A program made the translations under genes and the position numbers. Shown here one piece after another: positions 38,246 to 53,038 of a DNA stretch of 64,000 bases; within the stretch, counting starts at the first letter, position 1; every line of letters starts with the position of its first letter. Origin of the DNA: Hippophae tibetana (Eukaryota > Streptophyta > Magnoliopsida > Rosales > Elaeagnaceae); the NCBI GenBank assembly GCA_037013495.1, contig CM072807.1, positions 33,336,802-33,400,801 on the forward strand, written 5' to 3'. The notes beneath the pieces are model-generated. The model saw only the letters and a list, made by a program, of their open reading frames with translations, made no database searches and was not told where the DNA came from.

Positions 38246-40793
38246 TATTAAAACAATTTAAAATTACCATATGCATCAAAAACAAGCAAAATAAAAAATC
38301 TAAAATTTTAATTCTCGTGAAACTCAGCAAAACAGAGATTTTTTAAAAAATGTCTCTCATAGCAAATGTTAGAATACAATTCAATGCAGAAACATTCAAA
38401 AACTCTTATGAACGCATAATTTAAATGCAGCGGAAACAAAATGGATTGTAAATATACCTCCTCCCATTGTTCAAAAGAAATTTTTTTTTTTGAAAAAGTT
38501 CATCTTCAACCTCCAATTGGGTCAACCCGGCCCGGTTTCAACCAAACGTATTCCCGGCCGTATCTTTCTTTTCTAGTGACAGAATCCAGTGTTCTTTTCA
38601 TCAAAATTCTCATAATACGATTTCTGATTGATTCATTTTCCCAATTTGAAGTAAAGACATCATTTTAAATAAAAATTTAATTAATGAAGTAAATAAATAC
38701 CGACGATAAGTCGCATTTATTTTCCAGTTTAAATTCATAGAATCACTCAAAAAAAATATTAAAACAATTTAAAATTACCATATGCATCAAAAACAAGCAA
38801 AATAAAAAATCTAAAATTTTAATTCTCGTGAAACTCAGCAAAACAGAGATTTTTTAAAAAATGTCTCTCATAGCAAATGTTAGAATACAATTCAATGCAG
38901 AAACATTCAAAAACTCTTATGAACGCATAATTTAAATGCAGCGGAAACAAAATGGATTGTAAATATACCTCCTCCCATTGTTCAAAAGAATATTTTTTTT
39001 TGAAAAAGTTCATCTTCAACCTCCAATTGGGTCAACCGGCCCGGTTTCAACCAAACGTATTCCCGGCCGTATCTTTATTTTCTGGTGACAGAATCCAGTG
39101 TTCTTTTCATCAAAATTCTCATAATACGATTTCTGAGTGATTCATTTTCCCAATTTGAAGTAAATACATCATTTTAAATAAAAATTTAATTAATGAAGTA
39201 AATAAATACCGACGATAAGTCGCATTTATTTTCCAGTTTAAATTCATAAAATAACTCAAAAAAATATTAAAACAATTTAAAATTACCATATGCATCAAAA
39301 ACAAGCAAAATAAAAAATCTAAAATTTTAATTCTCGTGAAACTCAGCAAAACAGAGATTTTTTAAAAAATGTCTCTAATAGCAAATGTTAGAATACAATT
39401 CAATGCAGAAACATTTAAAAACTCTTATGAACGCATAATTTAAATGCATCGGAAACAAAATGGATTGTAAATATACCTCCTCCCATTGTTCAAAAGAATA
39501 TTTTTTTTTGAAAAAGTTAATCTTCAACCTCCAATTGGGTCAACCGGCCCGGTTTCAACCAAACGTATTCCCGGCCGTATCTTTCTTTTCTGGTGACAGA
39601 ATCCAGTGTTCTTTTCATCAAAATTCTCATAATACGATTTCTGATTGATTCATTTTCCCAATTTGAAGTAAATACATCATTTTAAATAAAAATTTAATTA
39701 ATGAAGTAAATAAATACCGACGATAAGTCATATTTATTTTCAAGTTTAAATTCATAGAATCACTCAAAAAAAATATTAAAACAATTTAAAATTACCATAT
39801 GCATCAAAAACAAGCAAAATAAAAAACCTAAAATTTTAATTCTCGTGAAACTCAGCAAAACAGAGATTTTTTTAAAAATGTCTCTCATAGCAAATGTTAG
39901 AATACAATTCAATGCAGAAACATTCAAAAACTCTTATGAACGCATAATTTAAATGCAGCGGAAACAAAATGGATTGTAAATATACCTCCTCCCATTGTTC
40001 AAAAGAATTTTTTTTTTTTGAAAAAGTTCATCTTCAACCTCCAATGGGGTCAACCCGGCCCGGTTTAACCCAAACGTATTCTCGGCCGTATCTTCATTTT
40101 CTGGTGACAGAATCCAGTTTTCTTTTTATCAATATTCCCATAATACGATTTCTGAGTGATTCATTTTCCCAATTTGAAGTAAATACATCATTTTAAATAA
40201 AAATTTAATTAATGAAGTAAATAAATACCGACGATAAGTCATATTTATTTTCAAGTTTAAATTCATAGAATCACTCAAAAAAATATTAAAACAATTTAAA
40301 ATTACCATAAGCATCAAAAACAAACAAAATAAAAAACCTAAAATTTTAATTCTCGTGAAACTCAACAAAACAGAGATTTTTTAAAAAATGTCTCTAATAG
40401 CAATTGTTAGAATACAATTCAATGTAGAAACATTCAAAAACTCTTATGAACGCATAATTTAAATGCATCGGAAACAAAATGGATTGTAAATATACCTCCT
40501 CCCATTGTTCAAAAGAATATTTTATTTTGAAAAAGTTAATCTTCAACCTCCAATTGGGTCAACCGGCCCGGTTTCAACCAAACGTATTCCCGGCCGTATC
40601 TTTCTTTTCTGGTGACAGAAGCCAGTGTTCTTTTCATCAAAATTCTCATAATCCGATTTCTGATTGATTCATTTTCCCAATTTGAAGGAAATACATCATT
40701 TTAAATAAAAATTTAATTAATGAAGTAAATAAATACCGACGATAAGTCATATTTATTTTCAAGTTTAAATTCATAGAATCACTCAAAAAAAAA
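38246..40793 (+). repeat. Mixed stretch: A/D chimera, D2, D, C, D
   Basis: Starts are 38246, 38757, 39265, 39774 and 40284. The first unit has an A-type oligo-T context (agaaattttt) with cccggcccgg, but a D-type core after ggttt (caaccaaacg, tattcccgg, tgattgattc). The last D has the interrupted tattttatttt tract and a ctctaatagcaattg change that recur at 43,857, 44,876 and 46,406. Confidence 0.7.
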
Positions 40794-43344
40794 TATTAAA
40801 ACAATTTAAAATTACCATATGCATCAAAAACAAGCAAAATAAAAAACCTAAAATTTTAATTCTCGTGAAACTCAGCAAAACAGAGATTTTTTAAAAAATG
40901 TCTCTCATAGCAAATGTTAGAATACAATTCAATGCAGAAACATTCAAAAACTCTTATGAACGCATAATTTAAATGCATCGGAAACAAAATGGATTGTAAA
41001 TATACCTCCTCCCATTGTTCAAAAGAATATTTTTTTTTGAAAAAGTTCATCTTCAACCTCCAATTGGGTCAACCGGCCCGGTTTCAACCAAACGTATTCC
41101 CGGCCGTATCTTTATTTTCTGGTGACAGAATCCAGTGTTCTTTTCATCAAAATTCTCATAATACGATTTCTGAGTGATTCATTTTCCCAATTTGAAGTAA
41201 ATACATCATTTTAAATAAAAATTTAATTAATAAAGTAAATAAATACCGACGATAAGTCGCATTTATTTTCCAGTTTAAATTCATAAAATCACTCAAAAAA
41301 AATATTAAAACAATTTAAAATTACCATGTGCTTCAAAAACAAGCAAAATAAAAAACCTAAAATTTTAATTCTCGTGAAACTTAGCAAAACAGAGAGTTTT
41401 TCAAAAATGTCTCTCATAGCAAATGTTAGAATACAATTCAATGCAGAAACATTCAAAAACTCTTATGAAGCATAATTTATGTGCAGCGGAAACAAAATGG
41501 ATTGTAAATATACATCCTCCGATTGTTCAAAAGAAATTTTTTTTTTTTGAAAAAGTTCATCTTCAACCTCCAATTGGGTCAACCCTGCCCGGTTTCACCC
41601 AAACGTATTCTCGGCCGTATCTTGATTTTCTGGTGACAGAATCCAGTGTTCTTTTTATCAAAATTCTCATAATACGATTTCTGAGTGATTCACTTTCCCA
41701 ATTTGAAGTAAATACATCATTTTAAATAAAAATTTAATTAAGGAAGTAAATAAATACTAACGATAAGTCATATTTATTTTCCAGTTTAAATTCATAAAAT
41801 CACTCAAAAAAAAATATTAAAACAATTTAAAATTACCATATGCATCAAAAACAAACAAAATAAAAAACCTAAAATTTTAATTCTCGTGAAACTCAGCAAA
41901 ACAGAGATTTTTTCAAAAATGTCTCTCATAGCAAATGTTAGAATACAATTCAATGCAGAAACATTCAAAAACTCTTATGAACGCATAATTTAAATGCAGC
42001 GGAAACAAAATGGATTGTAAATATACCTCCTCCCATTGTTCAAAAGAATTTTTTTTTTTTTGAAAAAGTTCATCTTCAACCTCCAATTGGGTCAACCCTG
42101 CCCGGTTTCACCCAAACGTATTCTCGGCCGTATCTTGATTTTCTGGTGACAGAATCCAGTGTTCTTTTTATCAAAATTCTCATAATACGATTTCTGAGTG
42201 ATTCATTTTCCCAATTTGAAGTAAATACATCATTTTAAATAAAAATTTAATTAATGAAGTAAATAAATACCGACGATAAGTCATATTTATTTTCCAGTTT
42301 AAATTCATAAAATCACTCAAAAAAATATTAAAACAATTTAAAATTACCATATGCATCAAAAACAAACAAAATAAAAAACCTAAAATTTAAATTCTCGTGA
42401 AACTCACCAAAACAGAGATTTTTTCAAAAATGTCTCTCATAGGAAATGTTAGAATACAATTCAATGCAGAAACATTCAAAAACTCTTATGAAAGCATACT
42501 TTAAATGAAGCGGAACCAAAATGGATTGTAAATATATCTCCTCCCATTGTTCAAAAGAATTTTTTTTTTGAAAAAGTTAATCTTCAACCTCCAATTGGGT
42601 CAACCCGGCCCGGTTTCACCCAAACATATTCTCGGCCGTATCTTGATTTTCTGGTGACAGAATCCAGTGTTCTTTTTATCAAAATTCTCATAATACGATT
42701 TCTGAGTGATTCATTTTCCCAATTTGAAGTAAATACATCATTGTAAATAAAAATTTAATTAAAGAAGTAAATAAATACCGACGATAAGTCATATTTATTT
42801 TCAAGTTTAAATTCATAGAATCATTCAAAAAAAATATTAAAACAATTTAAAATTACCATATGCATCAAAAACAAGCAAAAATAAAAAACCTAAAATTTTA
42901 ATTCTCGTGAAACTCAGCAAAACAGTGATTTTTTAAAAAATGTCTCTCATAGCAAATGTTAGAATACAATTCAATGCAGAAACATTCAAAAACTCTTATG
43001 AACGCATAATTTAAATGCAGCGGAAACAAAATGGATTGTAAATATACCTCCTCCCATTGTTCAAAAGAATATTTTTTTTTGAAAACGTTCAACTTCAACC
43101 TCCAATTGGGTCAACCGGCCCGGTTTCAACCAAACGTATTCCCGGCCGTATCTTTATTTTCTGGTGACAGAATCCAGTGTTCTTTTCATCAAAATTCTCA
43201 TAATACGATTTCTGAGTGATTCATTTTCCCAATTTGAAGTAAATACATCATTTTAAATAAAAATTTAATTAATGAATTAAATAAATACCGACGATAAGTC
43301 GCATTTATTTTCAAGTTTAAATTCATAAAATAATTCAAAAAAAA
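40794..43344 (+). repeat. Five-monomer segment D2-A''-A-F'-D2', copy 1
   Basis: Starts are 40794, 41303, 41815, 42326 and 42835. Private markers shared with the second copy include aaacttagc, taaggaagt, aaatttaaattctcg, ttaaagaagt and acagtgatttt. Confidence 0.85.
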
Positions 43345-45893
43345 TATTAAAACAATTTAAAATTACCATGTGCTTCAAAAACAAGCAAAATAAAAAACCT
43401 AAAATTTTAATTCTCGTGAAACTCAGCAAAACAGAGAGTTTCTCAAAAATGTCTCTCATAGCAAATGTTAGAATACAATTCAATGCAGAAACATTCAAAA
43501 ACTCTTATGAACGCATAATTTAAATGCAGCGGAAACAAAATGGATTGTAAATATACCTCTTCCCATTGTTCAAAAGAATTTTTTTTTTTTTGAAGAAGTT
43601 CATCTTCAACCTCCAATGGGGTCAACCCGGCCCGGTTTAACCCAAACGTATTCTCGGCCGTATCTTCATTTTCTGGTGACAGAATCCAGTTTTCTTTTTA
43701 TCAATATTCCCATAATACGATTTCTGAGTGATTCATTTTCCCAATTTGAAGTAAATACATCATTTTAAATAAAAACTTAATTAATGAAGTAAATAAATAC
43801 CGACGATAAGTCATATTTATTTTCAAGCTTAAATTCATAGAATCACTCAAAAAAAATATTAAAACAATTTAAAATTACCATAAGCATCAAAAACAAATAA
43901 AATAAAAAACCTAAAATTTTAATTCTCGTGAAACTCAACAAAACAGAGATTTTTTAAAAAATGTCTCTAATAGCAATTGTTAGAATACAATTCAATGTAG
44001 AAACATTCAAAAACTCTTATGAACGCATAATTTAAATGCATCGGAAACAAAATGGATTGTAAATATACCTCCTCCCATTGTTCAAAAGAATATTTTATTT
44101 TGAAAAAGTTAATCTTCAACCTCCAATTGGGTCAACCGGCCCGGTTTCAACCAAACGTATTCCCGGCCGTATCTTTCTTTTCTGGTGACAGAAGCCAGTG
44201 TTCTTTTCATCAAAATTCTCATAATCCGATTTCTGATTGATTCATTTTCCCAATTTGAAGGAAATACATCATTTTAAATAAAAATTTAATTAATGAAGTA
44301 AATAAATACCGACGATAAGTCATATTTATTTTCAAGTTTAAATTCATAGAATCACTCAAAAAAAAATATTAAAACAATTTAAAATTACCATATGCATCAA
44401 AAACAAGCAAAATAAAAAACCTAAAATTTTAATTCTCGTGAAACTCAGCAAAACAGAGATTTTTTAAAAAATGTCTCTCATAGCAAATGTTAGAATACAA
44501 TTCAATGCAGAAACATTCAAAAACTCTTATGAACGCATAATTTAAATGCAGCGGAAACAAAATGGATTGTAAATATACCTCCTCCCATTGTTCAAAAGAA
44601 TATTTTTTTTTGAAAACGTTCAACTTCAACCTCCAATTGGGTCAACCGGCCCGGTTTCAACCAAACGTATTCCCGGCCGTATCTTTATTTTCTGGTGACA
44701 GAATCCAGTGTTCTTTTCATCAAAATTCTCATAATACGATTTCTGAGTGATTCATTTTCCCAATTTGAAGTAAATACATCATTTTAAATAAAAACTTAAT
44801 TAATGAAGTAAATAAATACCGACGATAAGTCATATTTATTTTCAAGCTTAAATTCATAGAATCACTCAAAAAAAATATTAAAACAATTTAAAATTACCAT
44901 AAGCATCAAAAACAAATAAAATAAAAAACCTAAAATTTTAATTCTCGTGAAACTCAACAAAACAGAGATTTTTTAAAAAATGTCTCTAATAGCAATTGTT
45001 AGAATACAATTCAATGTAGAAACATTCAAAAACTCTTATGAACGCATAATTTAAATGCATCGGAAACAAAATGGATTGTAAATATACCTCCTCCCATTGT
45101 TCAAAAGAATATTTTATTTTGAAAAAGTTAATCTTCAACCTCCAATTGGGTCAACCGGCCCGGTTTCAACCAAACGTATTCCCGGCCGTATCTTTCTTTT
45201 CTGGTGACAGAAGCCAGTGTTCTTTTCATCAAAATTCTCATAATCCGATTTCTGATTGATTCATTTTCCCAATTTGAAGGAAATACATCATTTTAAATAA
45301 AAATTTAATTAATGAAGTAAATAAATACCGACGATAAGTCATATTTATTTTCAAGTTTAAATTCATAGAATCACTCAAAAAAAAATATTAAAACAATTTA
45401 AAATTACCATATGCATCAAAAACAAGCAAAATAAAAAACCTAAAATTTTAATTCTCGTGAAACTCAGCAAAACAGAGATTTTTTAAAAAATGTCTCTCAT
45501 AGCAAATGTTAGAATACAATTCAATGCAGAAACATTCAAAAACTCTTATGAACGCATAATTTAAATGCAGCGGAAACAAAATGGATTGTAAATATACCTC
45601 CTCCCATTGTTCAAAAGAATATTTTTTTTTGAAAACGTTCAACTTCAACCTCCAATTGGGTCAACCGGCCCGGTTTCAACCAAACGTATTCCCGGCCGTA
45701 TCTTTATTTTCTGGTGACAGAATCCAGTGTTCTTTTCATCAAAATTCTCATAATACGATTTCTGAGTGATTCATTTTCCCAATTTGAAGTAAATACATCA
45801 TTTTAAATAAAAATTTAATTAATGAATTAAATAAATACCGACGATAAGTCGCATTTATTTTCAAGTTAAATTCATAAAATAACTCAAAAAAAA
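43345..45893 (+). repeat. Five-monomer block C-D-D2'-D-D2' with internal dimer repeat
   Basis: Starts are 43345, 43857, 44367, 44876 and 45386. D-D2' occurs twice with a 1,019-bp offset. The C and D parts recur 2,549 bp downstream at 45,894-46,915. The tail of the middle D2' (aaacttaatt, caagctt) matches the tail of the C monomer and not that of the other D2', so this unit is a junction chimera. Confidence 0.8.
43825..43830. other. HindIII site, private marker
   Basis: AAGCTT arises from caagttt to caagctt in one sub-lineage. By eye it occurs only here, at 44,844-44,849 and at 46,374-46,379. Confidence 0.7.
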
Positions 45894-46915
45894 TATTAAA
45901 ACAATTTAAAATTACCATGTGCTTCAAAAACAAGCAAAATAAAAAACCTAAAATTTTAATTCTCGTGAAACTCAGCAAAACAGAGAGTTTCTCAAAAATG
46001 TCTCTCATAGCAAATGTTAGAATACAATTCAATGCAGAAACATTCAAAAACTCTTATGAACGCATAATTTAAATGCAGCGGAAACAAAATGGATTGTAAA
46101 TATACCTCTTCCCATTGTTCAAAAGAATTTTTTTTTTTTTGAAGAAGTTCATCTTCAACCTCCAATGGGGTCAACCCGGCCCGGTTTAACCCAAACGTAT
46201 TCTCGGCCGTATCTTCATTTTCTGGTGACAGAATCCAGTTTTCTTTTTATCAATATTCCCATAATACGATTTCTGAGTGATTCATTTTCCCAATTTGAAG
46301 TAAATACATCATTTTAAATAAAAACTTAATTAATGAAGTAAATAAATACCGACGATAAGTCATATTTATTTTCAAGCTTAAATTCATAGAATCACTCAAA
46401 AAAAATATTAAAACAATTTAAAATTACCATAAGCATCAAAAACAAATAAAATAAAAAACCTAAAATTTTAATTCTCGTGAAACTCAACAAAACAGAGATT
46501 TTTTAAAAAATGTCTCTAATAGCAATTGTTAGAATACAATTCAATGTAGAAACATTCAAAAACTCTTATGAACGCATAATTTAAATGCATCGGAAACAAA
46601 ATGGATTGTAAATATACCTCCTCCCATTGTTCAAAAGAATATTTTATTTTGAAAAAGTTAATCTTCAACCTCCAATTGGGTCAACCGGCCCGGTTTCAAC
46701 CAAACGTATTCCCGGCCGTATCTTTCTTTTCTGGTGACAGAAGCCAGTGTTCTTTTCATCAAAATTCTCATAATCCGATTTCTGATTGATTCATTTTCCC
46801 AATTTGAAGGAAATACATCATTTTAAATAAAAATTTAATTAATGAAGTAAATAAATACCGACGATAAGTCATATTTATTTTCAAGTTTAAATTCATAGAA
46901 TCACTCAAAAAAAAA
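45894..46915 (+). repeat. C-D pair, partial second copy of the five-monomer block
   Basis: Starts are 45894 and 46406. It shares gagagtttctc, cctcttccc, tgaagaagtt and caatggggt with the C at 43,345. The unit is followed by D2 rather than D2', where the 6.12-kb repeat begins. Confidence 0.78.
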
Positions 46916-49465
46916 TATTAAAACAATTTAAAATTACCATATGCATCAAAAACAAGCAAAATAAAAAACCTAAAATTTTAATTCTCGTGAAACTCAGCAA
47001 AACAGAGATTTTTTAAAAAATGTCTCTCATAGCAAATGTTAGAATACAATTCAATGCAGAAACATTCAAAAACTCTTATGAACGCATAATTTAAATGCAT
47101 CGGAAACAAAATGGATTGTAAATATACCTCCTCCCATTGTTCAAAAGAATATTTTTTTTTGAAAAAGTTCATCTTCAACCTCCAATTGGGTCAACCGGCC
47201 CGGTTTCAACCAAACGTATTCCCGGCCGTATCTTTATTTTCTGGTGACAGAATCCAGTGTTCTTTTCATCAAAATTCTCATAATACGATTTCTGAGTGAT
47301 TCATTTTCCCAATTTGAAGTAAATACATCATTTTAAATAAAAATTTAATTAATAAAGTAAATAAATACCGACGATAAGTCGCATTTATTTTCCAGTTTAA
47401 ATTCATAAAATCACTCAAAAAAAATATTAAAACAATTTAAAATTACCATGTGCTTCAAAAACAAGCAAAATAAAAAACCTAAAATTTTAATTCTCGTGAA
47501 ACTTAGCAAAACAGAGAGTTTTTCAAAAATGTCTCTCATAGCAAATGTTAGAATACAATTCAATGCAGAAACATTCAAAAACTCTTATGAAGCATAATTT
47601 AAGTGCAGCGGAAACAAAATGGATTGTAAATATACATCCTCCGATTGTTCAAAAGAAATTTTTTTTTTTTGAAAAAGTTCATCTTCAACCTCCAATTGGG
47701 TCAACCCTGCCCGGTTTCACCCAAACGTATTATCGGCCGTATCTTGATTTTCTGGTGACAGAATCCAGTGTTCTTTTTATCAAAATTCTCATAATACGAT
47801 TTCTGAGTGATTCACTTTCCCAATTTGAAGTAAATACATCATTTTAAATAAAAATTTAATTAAGGAAGTAAATAAATACTAACGATAAGTCATATTTATT
47901 TTCCAGTTTAAATTCATAAAATCACTCAAAAAAAAATATTAAAACAATTTAAAATTACCATATGCATCAAAAACAAACAAAATAAAAACCTAAAATTTTA
48001 ATTCTCGTGAAACTCAGCAAAACAGAGATTTTTTCAAAAATGTCTCTCATAGCAAATGTTAGAATACAATTCAATGCAGAAACATTCAAAAACTCTTATG
48101 AACGCATAATTTAAATGCAGCGGAAACAAAATGGATTGTAAATATACCTCCTCCCATTGTTCAAAAGAATTTTTTTTTTTTTGAAAAAGTTCATCTTCAA
48201 CCTCCAATTGGGTCAACCCTGCCCGGTTTCACCCAAACGTATTCTCGGCCGTATCTTGATTTTCTGGTGACAGAATCCAGTGTTCTTTTTATCAAAATTC
48301 TCATAATACGATTTCTGAGTGATTCATTTTCCCAATTTGAAGTAAATACATCATTTTAAATAAAAATTTAATTAATGAAGTAAATAAATACCGACGATAA
48401 GTCATATTTATTTTCCAGTTTAAATTCATAAAATCACTCAAAAAAATATTAAAACAATTTAAAATTACCATATGCATCAAAAACAAACAAAATAAAAAAC
48501 CTAAAATTTAAATTCTCGTGAAACTCACCAAAACAGAGATTTTTTCAAAAATGTCTCTCATAGGAAATGTTAGAATACAATTCAATGCAGAAACATTCAA
48601 AAACTCTTATGAAAGCATACTTTAAATGAAGCGGAACCAAAATGGATTGTAAATATATCTCCTCCCATTGTTCAAAAGAATTTTTTTTTTGAAAAAGTTA
48701 ATCTTCAACCTCCAATTGGGTCAACCCGGCCCGGTTTCACCCAAACATATTCTCGGCCGTATCTTGATTTTCTGGTGACAGAATCCAGTGTTCTTTTTAT
48801 CAAAATTCTCATAATACGATTTCTGAGTGATTCATTTTCCCAATTTGAAGTAAATACATCATTGTAAATAAAAATTTAATTAAAGAAGTAAATAAATACC
48901 GACGATAAGTCATATTTATTTTCAAGTTTAAATTCATAGAATCATTCAAAAAAAATATTAAAACAATTTAAAATTACCATATGCATCAAAAACAAGCAAA
49001 AATAAAAAACCTAAAATTTTAATTCTCGTGAAACTCAGCAAAACAGTGATTTTTTAAAAAATGTCTCTCATAGCAAATGTTAGAATACAATTCAATGCAG
49101 AAACATTCAAAAACTCTTATGAACGCATAATTTAAATGCAGCGGAAACAAAATGGATTGTAAATATACCTCCTCCCATTGTTCAAAAGAATATTTTTTTT
49201 TGAAAACGTTCAACTTCAACCTCCAATTGGGTCAACCGGCCCGGTTTCAACCAAACGTATTCCCGGCCGTATCTTTATTTTCTGGTGACAGAATCCAGTG
49301 TTCTTTTCATCAAAATTCTCATAATACGATTTCTGAGTGATTCATTTTCCCAATTTGAAGTAAATACATCATTTTAAATAAAAATTTAATTAATGAATTA
49401 AATAAATACCGACGATAAGTCGCATTTATTTTCAAGTTTAAATTCATAAAATAACTCAAAAAAAA
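46916..49465 (+). repeat. Five-monomer segment D2-A''-A-F'-D2', copy 2
   Basis: Starts are 46916, 47425, 47937, 48447 and 48956, each 6,121-6,122 bp after its partner. Only a few differences are visible: aatttaagtg for aatttatgtg near 47,600, tattatcgg near 47,730, and one A missing near 47,987. The match extends left into the D monomer at 46,406 and right into the left end of the next unit. Confidence 0.85.
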
Positions 49466-52400
49466 TATTAAAACAATTTAAAATTACCATGTGCTTCAAA
49501 AACAAGCAAAATAAAAAACCTAAAATTTTAATTCTCGTGAAACTCAGCAAAACAGAGAGTTTTTCAAAAATGTCTCTCATAGCAAATGTTAGAATACAAT
49601 TCAATGCAGAAACATTCAAAAACTCTTATGAAGCATAATTTAAGTGCAGCGGAAACAAAATGGATTGTAAATATACCTCCTCCGATTGTTCAAAAGAAAT
49701 TTTTTTTTTTTGAAAAAGTTCATCTTCAACCTCCAATTGGGTGAACCCTGCCCGGTTTCACCCAAACGTATTCTCGTCCGTATCTTGATTTTCTGGTGAC
49801 AGAATCCAGTGTTCTTTTTATCAAAATTCTCATAATACGATTTCTGAGTGATTCATTTTCCCAATTTGAAGTAAATACATCATTTTAAATAAAAATTTAA
49901 TTAATGAATTAAATAAATACCGACGATAAGTCGCATTTATTTTCCAGTTTAAATTCATAAAATCACTCAAAAAAAAATATTAAAACAATTTAAAATTACC
50001 ATATGCATCAAAAACAAACAAAATAAAAAACCTAAAATTTTAATTCTCGTGAAACTCAGCAAAACAGAGAGTTTTTCAAAAATGTCTCTCATAGCAAATG
50101 TTAGAATACAATTCAATGCAGAAACATTCAAAAACTCTTATGAACGCATAATTTAAATGCAGCGGAAACAAAATGGATTGTAAATATACCTCCTCCCATT
50201 GTTCAAAAGAATTTTTTTTTTTGAAAAAGTTCATCTTCAACCTCCAATTGGGTCAACCCTGCCCGGTTTAACCCAAACGTATTCTCGGCCGTATCTTCAT
50301 TTTCTGGTGACAGAATCCAATTTTCTTTTTATCAAAATTCTCATAATACGATTTCTGAGTGATTCATTTTCCCAATTTGAAGTAAATACATCATTTTAAA
50401 TAAAAATTTAATTAATGAAGTAAATAAATACCGACGATAAGTCATATTTATTTTCCAGTTTAAATTCATAAAATCACTCAAAAAAAATATTAAAACAATT
50501 TAAAATTACCATATGCATCAAAAACAAACAAAATAAAAAACCTAAAATTTTAATTCTCGTGAAACTCACCAAAACAGAGATTTTTTCAAAAATGTCTCTC
50601 ATACGAAATGTTAGAATACAATTCAATGCAGAAACATTCAAAAACTCTTATGAAAGCATACTTTAAATGAAGCGGAACCAAAATGGATTGTAAATATATC
50701 TCCTCCCATTGTTCAAAAGAATTTTTTTTTTGAAAAAGTTAATCTTCAACCTCCAATTGGGTCAACCCGCCCCGGTTTCACCCAAACATATTCTCGGCCG
50801 TATCTTGATTTTCTGGTGACAGAATCCAGTGTTCTTTTTATCAAAATTCTCATAATACGATTTCTGAGTGATTCATTTTCCCAATTTGAAGTAAATACAT
50901 CATTGTAAATAAAAATTTAATTAATGAAGTAAATAAATACCGACGATAAGTCATATTTATTTTCAAGTTTAAATTCATAGAATCATTCAAAAAAAATATT
51001 AAAACAATTTAAAATTACCATATGCATCAAAAACAAGCAAAAATAAAAAACCTAAAATTTTAATTCTCGTGAAACTCAGCAAAACAGTGATTTTTTAAAA
51101 AATGTCTCTCATAGCAAATGTTAGAATACAATTCAATGCAGAAACATTCAAAAACTCTTATGAACGCATAATTTAAATGCAGCGGAAACAAAATGGATTG
51201 TAAATATACCTCCTCCCATTGTTCAAAAGAATATTTTTTTTTGAAAACGTTCAACTTCAACCTCCAATTGGGTCAACCGGCCCGGTTTCAACCAAACGTA
51301 TTCCCGGCCGTATCTTTATTTTCTGGTGACAGAATCCAGTGTTCTTTTCATCAAAATTCTCATAATACGATTTCTGAGTGATTCATTTTCCCAATTTGAA
51401 GTAAATACATCATTTTAAATAAAAATTTAATTAATGAATTAAATAAATACCGACGATAAGTCGCATTTATTTTCAAGTTTAAATTCATAAAATAACTCAA
51501 AAAAAATATTAAAACAATTTAAAATTACCATGTGCTTCAAAAACAAGCAAAATAAAAAACCTAAAATTTTAATTCTCGTGAAACTCAGCAAAACAGAGAG
51601 TTTTTCAAAAATGTCTCTCATAGCAAATGTTAGAATACAATTCAATGCAGAAACATTCAAAAACTCTTATGAAGCATAATTTAAATGCAGCGGAAACAAA
51701 ATGGATTGTAAATATACCTCCTCCCATTGTTCAAAAGAAATTTTTTTTTTTTGAAAAAGTTCATCTTCAACCTCCAATTGGGTCAACCCTGCCCAGTTTC
51801 ACCCAAACGTATTCTCGGCCGTATCTTGAATTTCTGGTGACAGAATCCAGTGTTCTTTTCATCAAAATTCTCATAATACGATTTCTGAGTGATTCATTTT
51901 CCCAATTTGAAGTAAATACATCATTTTAAATAAAAATTTAATTAATAAAGTAAATAAATACCGACGATAAGTCGCATTTATTTTCCAGTTTAAATTCATA
52001 AAATCACTCAAAAAAAATATTAAAACAATTTAAAATTACCATGTGCTTCAAAAACAAGCAAAATAAAAAACCTAAAATTTTAATTCTCGTGAAACTCAGC
52101 AAAACAGAGAGTTTTTCAAAAATGTCTCTCATAGCAAATGTTAGTATACAATTCAATGCAGAAACATTCAAAAACTCTTATGAAGCATAATTTAAGTGCA
52201 GCGGAAACAAAATGGATTGTAAATATACCTCCTCCGATTGTTCAAAAGAATTTTTTTTTTTTGAAAAAGTTCATCTTCAACCTCCAATTGGGTGAACCCT
52301 GCCCGGTTTCACCCAAACGTATTCTCGGCCGTATCTTGATTTTCTGGTGACAGAATCCAGTGTTCTTTTTATCAAAATTCTCATAATACGATTTCTGAGT

Positions 52401-53038
52401 GATTCATTTTCCCAATTTGAAGTAAATACATCATTTTAAATAAAAATTTAATTAATGAAGTAAATAAATACTAACGATAAGTCATATTTATTTTCCAGTT
52501 TAAATTCATAAAATCACTCAAAAAAAATATTAAAACAATTTAAAATTACCATATGCATCAAAAACAAACAAAATAAAAAACCTAAAATTTTAATTCTCGT
52601 GAAACTCAGCAAAACAGAGATTTTTTCAAAAATGTCTCTCATAGCAAATGTTAGAATACAATTCAATGCAGAAACATTCAAAAACTCTTATGAACGCATA
52701 ATTTAAATGCAGCGGAAACAAAATGGATTGTAAATATACCTCCTCCCATTGTTCAAAAGAATTTTTTTTTTTTGAAAAAGTTCATCTTCAACCTCCAATT
52801 GGGTCAACCCGGCCCGGTTTAACCCAAACGTATTCTCGGCCGTATCTTCATTTTCTGGTGACAGAATCCAATTTTCTTTTTATCAATATTCCCATAATAC
52901 GATTTCTGAGTGATTCATTTTCCCAATTTGAAGTAAATACTTCATTTTAAATAAAAATTTAATTAATGAAGTAAATAAATACCGACGATAAGTCATATTT
53001 ATTTTCCAGTTTAAATTCATAAAATCACTCAAAAAAAA
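49466..53038 (+). repeat. Irregular stretch A''-A/C-F'-D2'-A''-A''-C
   Basis: Starts are 49466, 49978, 50488, 50997, 51507, 52018 and 52528. F'-D2'-A'' occurs at 48,447 and again at 50,488 (2,041 bp apart). The first A'' has B-like tcgtccg and a gggtgaaccc variant that recurs at 52,290. The A/C unit has ccctgcccgg, then C-type ggtttaaccc and ccaattttc, then an A-type tail. Confidence 0.72.
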
